NCBI GenBank assembly: GCA_002428445.1
Contig: DIWJ01000019.1
Coordinates: 1 to 64,000, forward strand
Direction of reading: 5' to 3'
DNA: 64,000 bases
Source: Syntrophaceae bacterium UBA6109
GTDB lineage: Bacteria; Desulfobacterota; Syntrophia; Syntrophales; UBA6109
Part shown: one piece after another, positions 46,701 through 61,700 of the stretch
Layout of the letters: every line of letters starts with the position of its first letter
How positions within the stretch are numbered: position 1 is the stretch's first letter
The notes under the pieces: model-generated
What the model was told of the DNA's origin: nothing
Databases searched by the model: none
What the model saw: only the letters and a program-made list of their open reading frames with translations
Made by a program: the position numbers and the translations under genes

Positions 46701-49700
46701 TGGCCGGTTCGGGCGCGGTTTCCGTCGGCGCCCTGATCGCGGCGAACGTCATCACCAATACCGTCAGGGCGCAGATTTCCGGGTCCACGGTGGACAGCGG
46801 ATCGACGCTGAATCTGTATGCGGAAAACCAGTCGAACATCATGGGGCTCACGGTTGGCGTGGCGGGGTCCGGCGCGGCAGCCGTCCTGTTGTCCCTGTCC
46901 GGGAATGTGATCGTCAACACCACCCTGGCGGGCATGGTGAACGAAGGCGGAACACTTTCGGATGTGGAGGCGACCGGCGCGGTGACGCTGTCGGCAAAAG
47001 ACACCTCGGAAATCAACGCCCTGGCCATTGGCGTATCGGGCACCGGCGGAGGCGCCGTGGGTGTGGCCCTGGCGGCCAACGTGATTACCAACAGGGTCGG
47101 AACGTATATCACCGGAACAACACTGGACACCAACTCAACGCTTGGCCTTGTTTCCGAGTCGTCGGCCATCATCCGCAGCCTGGCCATCGGTGTATCAGGG
47201 TCCGGAGGCTTTGCCGTCCAGGTGACGGCGATGGGCAATGTCATCGTCAACACCGTGACGGCCGTCATCAGCGGGAGTTCCGTGGTGACGGCGGCGGGCG
47301 ATATCACCCTGACGGCAACCGACAAGGCGCCCAGCCTGATTCCTCTGATGAACGCCATCGGAAGCCTGATACCGGATGACAATCCGAACCCGAATGACGG
47401 CAACAAAACGACCAAAGACAAACTGAATGACGCCCTGGCCGGATCGCCTATTGATCCGAATGCGAACATCCTGGCCCTGATGGTGAGCGTGGCCGGAACC
47501 GGAGGGGTGGCGGTTAACGGCGCCTTCTCGGGCAATGTGATCATGAACACGATAGAGGCGCAGATCAGCGCATCCACGGTTCATTCGACCGGCGGGAAAA
47601 TCGACCTGGATGCCCAGTCCAAGGCCGGGATTGTCGCGCTCACGGTGGGCGTCGCGGGTTCAGGCGCCGTGGCGGTGAATGCCACGGGTTTCGGCAACGT
47701 CATTGCCAACACGGCGGTCGCTTCCATCAACCGCGGATCGCATGTTGAGACGGATGCAGGATTCATCGAGTTGACGGCCTCGGACAGTTCCCTGATCCGT
47801 TCGCTGGGAGTGAGCGTGGCCGGGACGGGCGGGATTGCCGTGGGGGCGCTCATCGGCGCGAACGTCATCGCCAATACGATTATTGCTGAAATCGCAGGCT
47901 CCACGGTAGATAGCGCCTCGACGCTGAATTTGAAGGCGGATAACCTGTCGAACATCATGGGGCTCACGGTCGGCGTGGCCGGGTCCGGCGCGGGCGCGGG
48001 AGTATTGTCGCTTTCCGCCAACGTGATTACCAACACGACGGAGGCCGGCATTACCACCGGAACAGGCATAGCTCACAGCCTCACCGGGGTGACCGAGGCG
48101 AAGAAAGAGTTCGATCCCAATGCGGATGTGAGCATTGCGGGTGATGCGATAACCTTTGGTACCGCTCACGGCTTCGACACAGGAGACGCCCTGATATACG
48201 GCAACAAGGGAGGCCGGGCCATCGCGGGCCTGGATGAAGGCGCAACCTATTACGCGATCGTGGTCAATGACGCGACGATCAAACTGGCGGCTTCCAAGTC
48301 AGACGCGCTTGACGGTACAGCGATCAATCTGGCCGGTGTGGACGCGACCGGGGCAGCGCTCACCACCGCGGCGAATGCGAAGAAGCAGTTTGATCCCCAA
48401 AGCAAGGTGAACCTGACGGACGACACGGTGGACCTGGGCGTGGGGCACGGGATTGTTACGGGAGACTCCCTTGTCTACAGCCGGGGCGGCGGCGCAGATA
48501 TCACCGGTTTGCTGGACGGCAAAACCTACTACGCGATTGTTAACGATGCCACCGGGAAGATCAAGCTGGCGGCGTCGAATGCCGACGCCCTTTCCGGCAA
48601 TGCGATCAATTTAAGCGCTGTCAATGCGGTCAAGGCGACGATTACCCCCGTTGCCGACACGAAAAAACAATTCAATCCCCTGACCAGGGTGAACCTGACG
48701 GACAACACGATTGACCTGGGAACGGGCCATGGTCTCGACACGGGAGACGCCCTTGTTTACAGCAGCGGCAGGGGCACGGCCATTACGGGCTTGACGGACG
48801 GCGCAACCTACTACGCCATTGTTGACCAGGGCAGCGGGAAGATCAAGCTGGCCGCTTCGAAAGCCGCCGCAGGTGCCGGCGCGTGGATCGATCTGACCGG
48901 CCTGGATATGACCGGCTCGAATGTAGATGCGGGCGGCGCAATCAGCCTGTCGGCAAAAGACACCTCCGAAATCAATACCCTGTCCATCGGTGTGGCCGGG
49001 ACCGGAGTCGGAGCCCTGGGCGTGGGGCTGGCCGCCAATGTGATTACCAATACCGTTGGAACGTTTATCCATGGTTCCGCGGTTGATACCTCCTCGACGC
49101 TTGGGCTGACGTCCGACTCGTCGGCCATTATCCGTACCCTGGCCATCGGTGTGGCGGGCTCGGGCGGCTTTGCCGTCCAGGTGACGGCGATGGGCAACGT
49201 CATTGCCAACACCGTGACGTCCGAAATCGGCTACGGTTCGACGGTCACCGCGGCGGGCAATATCACCCTTGCGTCAACGGACAAGGCCCCCAGTGTGCTG
49301 CCCCTCATGGATGCCATCGGCAGCTTGGTACCGAACGACAACGCGGGCGCTGACGGCGAAACGAGCAAAAAGAAACTGGAAGATGCGCTGGCCGGATCGC
49401 CCATCGATCCCACGGCCAACATCCTGGCCATTAACATCAGCGTGGCCGGGACCGGCGGCGTGGCGGTCAACGGCGCTTTCACCGGCAATGTGATCATGAA
49501 TACGGTGAAGGCGGAAATCAGCGGATCCACTGTTCACTCAAACAGCGGCAAAATTGATCTGGATGCCCAATCCAGGGCAGGGATTCTTGCGCTCACGGTA
49601 GGCGTCGCGGGTTCAGGCGCCGCGGCGGTGAATGCCACCGGCTTCGGTAATGTGATCACCAACACGGTGGAGGCCTCGATCAGGAGCGGTTCTCATGTTC

Positions 49701-52700
49701 ATACCCTCGCCGGCGTCATCGATCTGACGGCGGCAGATGCTTCCCTGATCCGTTCAATGGGCGTCAGCATCGCCGGCACGGGCGGCATTGCGGCAGGCGC
49801 GTTGCTTGGCGCGAACGTTATCACGAACACGATTGCGGCGCAGATATCCGGTTCCGCCGTCGCCAGCGCATCATCGCTCAACCTGGCTGCCTCGTCTACG
49901 GCAAGCATCATGGGCTTTACCTTCGGCGTCGCCGGATCGGGCGCCGGGGCGGGCCTGTTGTCGCTGTCCGCGAATGTGATCACCAATACGGTCAAGGCCG
50001 GCATCATCTCAGCATCCGACGTGGATGCAAGCGGCGCGGTCACGATATCCGCGAACGATTCCTCCACCATCGATGCCCTGGCCTTCGGTGTTGCCGGCAG
50101 CGGCGGCGCCGCCATCGGGGCGGCAATCTCGGCCAATGTAGTCCACAACACCATCCAGACATTCATCAGCGGCTCGGCGGTCGATTCGACAAACTCGTCC
50201 ATCGCCCTCGCCGCGACTTCTTCATCCGCCATCCGCTCCGTGACCATCGGGGTATCCGGTTCCGGCGGTTTTGCCCTTCAGGTGACGGCGGTGGGCAATG
50301 TGATCGACAATACGATAGCGTCGGTGATCAGCGGCAATTCAACCGTCACCGCCAAGAATGATATCACCCTGCTCGCAACGGATACCAAGCCCGGGTCGTA
50401 CAGCGCCCTGGCAACGCCCGCCGACCAGCAGGCGAAGATCGATGCGGCGATGATCGACTCGCCGGTAACCCTTGCCAATACAAACATCCTGTCGATAGTG
50501 GTGGGCGTGGCCGGGTCGGGTCTCGGCGCTGTCAATGTCACGTTGGTGGGCAATGACATCAGCAATGCGATTACAGCCAACATCATCGGTTCGACCGTTG
50601 CGTCCACCGCCGGCAAAGTTGAACTCTCCGCCCTTTCGAGCGCAGGAATAATCGGAGTGACGGCGGGTGTGGCCGCTTCAGGAGGAGTCTCTGTCAATGC
50701 CACCGGTCTGGGCAATACCATCCGCAACAATGTGGAGGCATCCATCAAGGGCGGCTCAACCGTAACCGCGCAGGGCAGCATCATCCAATCAGCATTGGAT
50801 ACCTCCAAAATCACTTCGGTGGGCTTGAGTTTTGCCGGCGCAGCCGGGGTTGCCGTCGGTGCGATTGTGGCAATCAACGACATCGGCAACACGCTGTCGG
50901 CGGATATCAACGCCTCCGCGGCGACAAGCGGTGCGGCCATTCAACTGAGCGCGCTTGCCAATGCGGGTATCTTCAGCTTTGTCGGCGGCGTGGCGGCCGC
51001 CGGATTGGGCGCCGGAAATCTTTCCCTGGCCGTCAATAATATCCATAACACCGTGGATGCCTCGATTATCAGCAGCGCGAATGTCCAGGCGGCCGGAAAT
51101 ATCGAGCTTTCCGCAGCGGACAGCTCCACGACGGATTCCATCGCAGTCGGACTTTCCGCTGCCGGCGGGGGGGCGCTGGGCGCCGCCGTATCCAAGAATA
51201 CGATCGGCAACGGCGTGCATACGGCCGTCACCGGTTCCACGGTAACTTCTTCCGGGAACATTTCGCTTCTCTCCCGGTCCATTCCGGTGATCCGGTCATT
51301 TGCGGCCGGTGTAGGTATTTCGGGATGGTTTTCCGGCCAGGCATCGGTCACCACGAATACCATCGCCAACACCGTCGATGCGATCTTCACGAATTCAACG
51401 GTTACGGCGAGCGGCAGTGTCAATCTCACCGCTTCCGACAAGGCGCCGACGACGGTAACGACAGGGGCAAACGCCGTTACCACCAAGATCATCGGCTCGC
51501 TGGAAGGCCACACCGTGGACTCCAATGCCAATATCGTTGCCTTTGCCGGCAACATTGCCGGTTCCGGAGGCGCGGCCATCGGCGCCGCGGTCGTGACCAA
51601 CTCCGTCGGCAATCAGATCAAGGCGGAAATTGTCAGTTCCACGGTTACGTCCACCGCTTCCCATATCACGGTGTCCGCCGTCTCCCAGACGAGGGTTGCG
51701 GGCCTTGCGGCAGGCTTCAGTGCCGGCGGTTTCGCGGGTCTCAATGCATCGGTTGTCACCGACAGCATCACAACAGACACCACCGCGGATATCAGGGGCG
51801 GCTCCATCATCTCGGCCGGCGGCAATATCAGTGTCTCTGCAACGAGCAGCGACAAAATCGATTCGTTGACCTTCAGCCTTGCCGCTTCCATAGGGGCCGG
51901 CCTGGGCGGCGCCGTGATCGAGGATACCGTTTCGAGTGATACCCTGGCGTATGTGAATGGCACATCCAGTGCGGCGAAGGCCAAGATCCTCGCTGCAGAT
52001 CAGGTTTCCATCACGGCCCAATCCACCCGGACCGTCAACGGCCTGAGTATCGGCGCAAGCCTGGGGACTGTGGCGGCAGGGGCGCAAGTGGCCCATGCAA
52101 CGCTGGGCGGTTCAACAAAAGCTTATACGGGGTCATATGCCGAGATCGGCAAGACATCGGGAAGCAGCGATGTGACGTCTCTGCAGATCGACGCAGTCAG
52201 CACCGACAGCGCAACATCCAAGGCGTATGGTTTGGCGGTTGGAATCGGCGCCGGAACCGGCAACGAGGCCAAAACGCTGATCCATCCTGACGTCGAGGCT
52301 TATGTCGACAATTCCTGCGTGCGCGTGAGCGGCGATATCGATGTGGCGGCCAGTGCCGTCGAGGCTGCCGCTGCAGAAACCTATGGTGTCAGCGCGGGGC
52401 TCCTGGCCGTCGGCGTATCTCTGGCGGAAGCGACGGTGAGCACCGATGTGAAAGCCTATGTGGGCGGGAGCGGCTCCACCATCCAGGCCGGCCGCCTCTT
52501 CGTGTCGTCCGCCCTGTCCTATCCTGACGGCGGCTACGCGGCGAGGACCTACGCCTCCGGTTCGTCCGGCGGGCTGGTCGGCGTCAATGCGACGGAGAGC
52601 ACGGCATCGAACACCGGGACTGTCACGAGTTACGTGGCGGACCGCACGACGCTCGTCATGGGAGACGCCGTCGACATCCGGGCGACGGGGGACAGCAACC

Positions 52701-55700
52701 AGAAGGCCGAATCCGACAGCAACGCCTACGGCATTGTGGCCGCCGGCGGGAACGTGTCCGACGCCGTCTCGAACGTGACGACGAACGCGTACCTCGGCAA
52801 CGGCGTCTCGATCACCGGCGCCAGCGCCATCGGCGGCCTGACCGACGGCGGCACCTACTACGTCGTCCTCGACAGCGTCCGGCCCTTCAATCCGGCGACC
52901 GCCGTCAGCGGCGACTGGATCAACCTGGGCGCCGGCCACGGCCTCCAGACAGGGGACAGCGTCGTCTACAGCACGGCGGCGGGCAATACGGCCGTCGGCG
53001 GGCTGACGAGCGGGACCACCTACCTCGTGGACGTGAGCGGGAATTCTGTCCGGCTGAAGAATGCATCGACCGGGGCGGTCATCACCCTCAACGCCGCAGC
53101 CGCGACGGGCACGTCGCACCGGTTCGACATCGTGAAGCCGCGTCAGGTGAAGCTGGCGACGACGTTTGCAAGGGCCACCGCCCCCACGCCGACGGCGATC
53201 AACCTGACGGCGCCTGCGGTCTTCAGCTCCGACCACAGCCTGACGCCGGCGCAGGCGTCCGTTTCCGTTCCGGTAATCTTCGCCCCCGCGGCGGCCCTGA
53301 ACGCCGCCGCGGATACCATCACCGTGGGTCCTGCCAGCGGCCTCTACACGGGGCAGGCCGTCGTCTACAGCAAGGGTGACGGCCCTTCGCTCTCCATTTT
53401 TGCCGGCGGCGACGAAACCAACTTCGCCCGGTCGGAAGCCGGGAGCGGCGGCCTCGTGGCGGGCTCCGGCGCCGAATCGAACGTGACCGCGGTGAGCGCG
53501 ACGACCGCCGCCATCGCCGACGATCCGAACACGGGCGACGCGGTCCGGACGCAGCTGAACGTCGCGAGCATCGCGATCCGGTCGGAGCATACGGCCCGCT
53601 TTGACAGCCAGACCGACACGATCCAGGCCTCCGCCTTCGGATTCAGCGGCTCCTGGGCCACCAACACCGTGACCGCCACGGTGGACGCGAAGGTCGGTAA
53701 CAACGCCCTGATCACGACCCGGAACCTGACCGTCGATGCGGTGAACACCACGCGGAAGAACCTTCTCGCGGCCGGCGAGTACAACGTCAAGGCGGGCTCC
53801 GGCGGCGTTATCCAGGGCAACGCGGCGGAGAGTGAAACCGACATCGCGAACCGGACCCACGCCGTCGTCGGGTCCGACGCCAACATCACCGTCGCGGGGA
53901 ACGTCTACAACCCGGGCGAGTTCCGCCTCACGGCCTACAATGACGTCGAGGGCTACGACGACGTCAAACTGGATTCCGGCGGCCTGATCGTCGGTTCCGG
54001 GGCGACCTCGGCGATCCGCGCCGACGTGAACGACGCCACCGCGTCCATCGGGGACCGGGCCCGCGTCACCACCGTCGGCGACGTCAACCTCGAGACCCTC
54101 ACCCGCGGCGTGCTGAAGGTCGAGCCGCAGGTCCACACCTACGGCCTGGCCTCGGCGGCGGTCATCGACGGGATGGCCCGCATCCACAACAACAACCAGG
54201 TGCAGATCGGCGCCAACGCCTTCGTCGAGTCCCTGGGGGCCGTCAACCTTCTGGCCGGGCGGGACCACGACGGGGTTATGAACTACTTCCACGTGACCTC
54301 CCACGGGGACGAGCTGAATGCCTCGGTCATCCCGATCAGCGACCTCGGCTCCCACGGGGAGATCATCCAGAACCACGGCATTTCCGTCGCGGCGGGCGCC
54401 TCGGTCCGCTCCGCCCGGGACGCGAACCTCCTCACGGAGCTCAACGGCAACGCCGAGATCTGGGCTTACGGGTCGGGCAAAAACTGGATGACCGCCGTAG
54501 CGAGCGGCATCGACAGCATGCTCGGCTCCAGCGGGATCTCCGAGGAGATGAAGGGCGGGACCTCCACCCTGGAGGCCCACGGTACGGTCACCGTCAACGG
54601 CGCCGTCGAGGTGGGGTTCCTCAAGAACCAGGCGCTCGTCATCGACGTCAACGGCAATGCCGCGACGCAGACCGACGGGATCACCTTCAGCGCGACCGAG
54701 GAATCCCTGGCCCTGAACCTGATCCAGGAGCGGCAGCACTGGTACGACCTGAAGGCCGAATACGCCGGCGACGCGGTCTCGGTGGCGGCCTACCAGGCGG
54801 AGATCAACCGCGTCGAGCAGCAGATGCGGGACCTCGGGCTTTCCAGCACGGCCCCCGACGGCTCCACGGTTTACAGCGGCTCCTTCATCGTCCCCTATCT
54901 CGTCATCGACGACATCTGGGCGCAGTCCGGAACGATCAACGTCTGGGCGGACAACTTCTACGGAAGCGGGCAGCTGAAGGCGCCGGGCGACGTCTCCGTG
55001 ACGATCACCAACAACAGCCCGTCCTACCTGCGGGTCAACCGGATCACCATCCCGGACAACGCGGGCGGGCAGGTCCGCTTCAACTCCCAGGCGGTGACCA
55101 CGAACGCCCAGATCCGGGACATCAACGCGGATCCGCTCCTGGGGACGACCGGCTTCGGCACCTTCGTCACGGCGACGACGGGGCCAGCGCCGACGATCAC
55201 CATCACGAGCAACTTCAACGTGGACGATCCGCCCTACAGCACCGATCCCGATTATGCCGATGTACGGACGCCGAACATCGAGCTGGCGGGTGACATCAAC
55301 GCCATCCTGGCGACGGTGACGGTGACCGGCGAGGGGAGCATCATCTCCCAGGGGAGCATCAACGCCGCGACGCTGATCATCAGCACCGGGGCGGACTTTG
55401 TCCAGGCCTACACGGACTCGCTGTTCAACGCCGGCGGGAACCCCGGGACGATGTGGCAGAACGTGGCGAACATCACCCAGTCGGCGAAGACCGACCAGAG
55501 CGCGGTCAATGCGAACGCCGGCGGCACGGCGCTCCAGCAGGCCGTCTACGCGGCCCTCCACACGGCCTCGCCGTCCAACATCATCGCCGCGAACAACATC
55601 TACATCAGCGCGAAGTACCTGAACATCAACGGCACGATCCAGAGCGGCATCGCCGACCGGACCGTGACGGTCACGGCCGCCGAGCAGGCGAAGATCGACG

Positions 55701-58700
55701 CGGCGGAAACGGCCTACGCGCAGTACCGCGCCGGATCCCGGGCCGCGGCGGCGAGCACGGTCAGCGCCAACGGCCTGACGACGGACGACTACAAGTACTT
55801 CAAGCTGCCCAACGCCTCCGGGGAGAACATCGACGTCTTCTGGAACGCCGAACAGAACCGCCTGGAACTGGGCGCCGTGAAGATCGAAGGCGGCTACATC
55901 GAACTCTACGGGCAGGTCGTCAGCACCGGCAACGGCCAGATCAACGTCATGGACGGCTACGGCCGCATCGTCATCGACAACCAGACGGCCTGGGACCTCG
56001 TCACCGGCACGATCGACACGGGCCGCGGCGTGGAAGGGCTCCTGCGGATGACCGACACGTCGCCGGATTACCTCAGCGGCGGCAAGCCGCGGGTCACCGA
56101 ATACCGGTACGCAAACGGCCAGGTCCTCAAGTACGTCTACGCCGCGGGCGGCAGCGACGCGACGCCGGACGCCACGGCGGGGCGGTCGTCCACGTACACC
56201 CCGATGTCGGAGATGCGGTACTACTGGTCCAACGGCCAGGACTACAGCACGAAGGTGACGACCACCTACGGGAAATCGGGATGGCTGGGCATCGATGCCC
56301 TCTGTGCCGATCCCAGCAATGTCGTCGACGGCCCCTACCGGACCAACGTGGGCGAAATCCGCCGCCTCCAGGAAGCGGAGTACGTCGCAGATTCCGGGAG
56401 CGCCGGCGCCGATTACAGCTACGACTACCGGCAGATTACGACCGGTCCGGAGACGACGCAGCGGCAGACCTGGGAGGAGTCGACCTGGTACGGGAAGACC
56501 ACGTACTACGTCAAGGAGTCCATCACCACGCCCCAGAAGGACATCCACGCCCACAGCATCCGCGCCGACCGGTCCATCAACATCTCGTTCATCGGCTACG
56601 AGGCGGGGGACGCGAACATCGAGACGAAGGTCACGTCGGGCGGCGGCATCCTCCTCGGCGGCTCCATCCAGAACGCCCAAGGCACGACGACCCTCGACAG
56701 CGGCAGGCAGATTCAGCTCGTCAACGACGCCGCCGTCGTCGGCGGCCGAAATATCATCCTTGATGCGGGGACCGGTATCGGGGCGGATAAGGCCCTGCGG
56801 ACCAACGTGACCGACAGCTACAGCGGATCCCTGAAGGCGACCTCCGCTTCCGGCAACATCCGGATCGAGGAGGTCTCGGGAGACCTGAAGGTCGATCAGG
56901 TGACAACCGCGAAGACCGGCGGGGACGTCACCCTGACGGCCTACGGCGACATTCTCGGGAAGGATTCCGCGAATCTCGTCCAGGGCGGCAAGGTCACCCT
57001 CACGGCCACCTACGGCGGCATCGGCAGCCTCGGCGCGAGCGGAACGGCCTCCGCACCGGGTGCAGGGGCCCAGGCCCTGCGGCTCGATACCGGCGACAAG
57101 GACCGGGACGTCCTGACGGCGTCGGCCCTGGAGGACATTTCCCTCACCGAAATCAACGGCGCACTGCGCCTGAATTCCGTGGCGACGCAGGGCAGCGTCC
57201 GCGTCGTCGTCGAAGCAGGCGCCCTGGCGGACGGGAACACCGTCGAGGTCAAGGACACACGGACGGAGGCGCAGCTGCTGTCCCTCTACGACAAGATGCT
57301 GGCCACGGAGGCAACGGCCGGGGAGAGCATCAATGCGACGGTCGCCGCCTACGAGGGGGTGAAGACGCGCGATTACCACGCCTACTGGCGTTACCGGAAC
57401 TCCTTCGGCGGGTCCTACGACGCCGCGCAGGCGGTGGCGCTGTCGACGGCCGAGGAGGCCTGGTACAGGGACTACTATGCGGAGCAGGGATTGACCGCGG
57501 CGCAGGTGGACGCGGCCATCACGACCCTCGAGAACAAGCGGACGGCGGAGTACCACACCCTCCACAAGACGTACGGCGATATCACGGCGACCTACGACGC
57601 GGCCTGGGCCTACGATGTCGATGACGCGGCCCTCCACGCGCGGATCGGCTCCGGCGCCGTCAGCGGCGGCGCGATCGAGCTGACGAAGCATGTCTACACC
57701 ACGGGGCAGGCGGTCGTGTACCACAGCGGCGGAGGCGCCATCGCCGGTCTCACGGACGGCACCACATACTATGTCGCGGTGGATGCAGCGGACCCGAGCA
57801 GGATCCGCCTCGCCGCCACGCAGGCGGACGCCAACGCGGGAACGACGATCGCCCTCGCCTGGAGCAGCGGCGCCGCCCACTGGTTCTCCGACGGCGACGT
57901 CCTCAGGCAGCGGGCGGCCTGGAGCGAGAGTCAGCTCAAGAATTCCATGAGCGCCAGCATCCTCCGTCCGAAGACGATTCCCGGCACCACGGCGACCACG
58001 GAAGATCCGAACATCATCGGCGCCGACGTCGCCCTTGTCGTGTCCGGACAGATCGGCACGGCGGAAGGGCAGGTCGACATCAACCTGCCGCTCACGGCGG
58101 GTCTCTCCGATGCCCAGAAGATCGCCCTCGCGGCCGCCGAACGCCAGGATGTCACGTTCTACGACACAGCCGGCAACGTGATGGCGGCGGACGATTCCGG
58201 CAAGACGGCCTCCCGGGTCAGTATCAACCTCAAGGAGGACGTCGACGTCAAGGCCTCGGGTAAACTGTCGGCATCGGCGGGAACAGGGGCCTATCTCGGA
58301 ACCGATCAGACCGCCGATCTGAAGCTTGACCGCGTCACGAGCAGCGGACAGGTAAGGGTCAAGGTACAGGGGAGCATCATCAACGCCCGCACCGACGGCG
58401 CCTACAACATCCAGAGCAACGGCCTCATCATCGAGGCTGAGACAGGCTTCATCGGAACATCCGCCAAGCCGGTCCTCGTCGATATGACGGGAACGGGTTC
58501 CCTCGTCGCCCGGGCCAACTCGGACATCTACCTCCGCGAGACGAGCGGCGACCTGAAGGTCTCCGAAGTGTATGCGGGCAGCTCGGTCGACCTTCGCGCC
58601 GACGGATCCCTTCTCGACGCCGACAACGACGACGCCACGACCGGCTACTGGAACGTCTACGCCCCCACGGCATTCCTGCAGGCGGGGACGAACGGGACGA

Positions 58701-61700
58701 TCGGCGTCTCCGCCAACTTCCTGGAAGTGGATATCAGCGGCGTCATCGATGCCCAGTCGGGCCAGAGCCTCTGGCTCCACGAGGTGACCGGCGACATGCA
58801 CGTCGGGCTGGTCAAATCCACGAGCGCCGACGTCACCCTGACCGCCGCCGCGTCCATCCTGGACACCGGGGACAACGCGGCCGACGTCGTCGGCGACAAT
58901 GTCATCCTGACGGCGGAATTCGGCACGATCGGGGCCTCGGGGGACGACCTGGACATCGACACGGCCTTCTCCGGAGCCGGGACCCTGACCGCCGCCAGCG
59001 AGTTCAACACCTACATCATCGAGACCCTGGGCAGCCTGAGCCTGAACAGCGTGGCGACGAACGCCGGGACCGCGTTCATTGCGGCGCCCGCCGGCAGCAT
59101 TCTCAACGGCCGGACGAGCGGCGCCAACGTCACCTCCGGAAAGACCTACCTCTTTGCCAGCCAGAATATCGGCGCCGCCGACAAGCCGATCACGACGACG
59201 GTCGGCAATATCGAGGGCAAGGCGACGACGGGGACCACCTGGGTAACGAACGCGGCACCCCTGACCGTCGGCGGCGTCGTCGCCGGCGACGATCCGGGAT
59301 TCCAGGGCGGCGGCGACGTCAACATCACCGCGGGCTGCCCGATTGTCGTTTCGGAGAACATCATCACCGAAGGCGCGATCATCCTGACGGCCTCGGACAC
59401 GGCGGCCGCGGGCGACGATCTCACCATCCTCAGCGGCGTCACCGTGCGTTCGACGACGTCGCAGGTTATGCTGCGCGTCGGCGACAATGTGATACTCGAG
59501 GCCGGCAGCACGGTACAGGCCGTGAACAAGGTCACGATCGACGGCGACTACGGCAACGCGGATGCGGGCGTCGGTGCCACCATGAGCCTGCTGGGGACGA
59601 TCACGGGCAGTGAACTCGAGGTCAATGGCAACGCCGACGGCGATACGGTCACGATCACCAACGTGACAACGCCGACGACGATCTCGACACTGGCCGGGAG
59701 CGACACGGTCCATGTGCTTGCGACAGCGGCCGCCATGACCGTTTACGGCGGCGACGGCGCGGATGCGCTCAACATGCGGACGGTCGGCGCGGCGACCACG
59801 GTCGACGGCGGCGCCGGGGACGACATCATCAACGTCGGCACCAGGGCCGGGATCGACAGCGTCGACGGCAACGTCAACGGGATCGGCGCCCGCCTGACGG
59901 TCGCGGGCGGTACCGGTACGGACACCCTGAACGTGGACGACACGGGTGATGCGGCGGCGAACACGATGACGCTGCGGAGCACCGAACTGGTCGGGCTTGG
60001 GATGAGCGCCGGCATCGGCTACGGCACCCTGGAAACGGTCAACGTCCGCCTGGGATCCGGCGGAGACACCCTGACGATCGAGAGCACCCACACCCAGGCC
60101 ACGAACTTCTATATGAACGCCGGGACCGATACGGTCAATATCCGGACCGTCAGCGGCGTGACCACCGTTGACGCGGGCGCCGGGAACGATACGGTGAACG
60201 CGGGAACGAACGCCCCCGGGACATCGGGAACCCTGAACCAGATCGGGGCGCTGCTGACGGTGAACGGCAGCGGCGACAGCGACACGCTGAATGTCGACGA
60301 TACGGCGGACGCGGCGGCGAACACGGGCGTCCTGACCTCGACCCGTCTGACCGGACTCGGCATGGGCGATGCCGATCAGAGCGCCGTGAACGCGGCGGCG
60401 GGCATCACATACGGGACCATCGAGATCCTGAACATCTCGCTGGGGTCGGGCGGAGACACCTTTACGTTCGACAGTACATCCGCCTCGACTTCGACGACCG
60501 TCGACACGCTCGCCGGCGCGGACGCGATCAACGTTCACCGCGTGGACGCAGCAACCGTCGTCAACGCCGGGACCGGAGACGACATCGTTCATGTCCACAA
60601 CGCCGCCAACAAGGTCAACGAGATATCCGGGCTGCTGACCCTCCGTGGAGATGCGGGAAACAACCTTCTCAACGTGGACGATTCCGGCGATGCCGAGGGC
60701 AATACCGCCGTCATGACGGCAACGCGTATTACCGGGTTCGGCATGGGGAACGCCGACCAGAATGCCGTCATTGCGTCCCTGGGCATTGATTATGACCTGT
60801 TCGATACCCTGAATGTTCGCCTGGGTTCGGGTCTGAACTCGCTCGATGTCGCCGATACGCATGTGCGGCTCACGAACATCTACGGCGGCAGCGGCAAGGA
60901 TGTCGTCGTGTTCGGTGCGCTGAGCGGAATGACCAACCTGTACGGCGGCGCCGGCGATGACGAGATCACGGCGGACAAGCTGCCGTCGCTTACCAGCATC
61001 AACGGCGGCGGTGTCCGGAATACCCTCAATGTCGACGGACAGGCCGGGAACGATATCTATACCGTCAACTACGACGGCAGCGGCGATTACCTGATCAACA
61101 TCGACGACACCGGTGCGACCCCGGCAGTCGTCGACCTGACCGGCACCGGCACCGGGCAGCTGGTGGCGCCGGACGAGAAGCTGTTCGACCCGGCTGCGGC
61201 TGTGAATGTGGCCGACAACACGATCGCACTGGATGCCGGCGATTATTCGACCGGTCAGATGGTCTATTACGAAACGATCGACGGCGCCAATACGAAGATC
61301 GCCGGCCTCGAGAACAAGTATTACTATTATGTCATCAAGGTCAACGCGACGACGATCCAGCTGGCGGCGACGGCGGCGGACGCATCGAGTTCGAAGGAGA
61401 TCGACCTGACGGCGGCGGGCACCGGCGCCGCGCATCGCCTGACCAAGGCATTCGATCCGTCTTCGGCCGTGGACGCCGCTGCCGATACGGTGACCCTCTC
61501 GGCGCATGGATATGCGACCGGTCAGATGGTCAAGTATCTGAACAGCGGCAGCGGGTATAACAATATTGGCGGCCTTCAGGACGGGCAGGTCTATTATATC
61601 GTCAAGGTTGACGACAATACGGTGAAATTTGCCCTGACACGGGCGGATGCCGTCAAAGCGACGCCGGTGACGATCGACCTGACCGGTCCCGGAACGGGAA

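Noticed and set aside
45254..52090. Regular DNA repeats that might suggest a CRISPR array or satellite
   Set aside because: The period is about 160 bp and 1.1 kb, copies diverge as protein repeats, the frame stays open, and there are no constant repeats with unique spacers.
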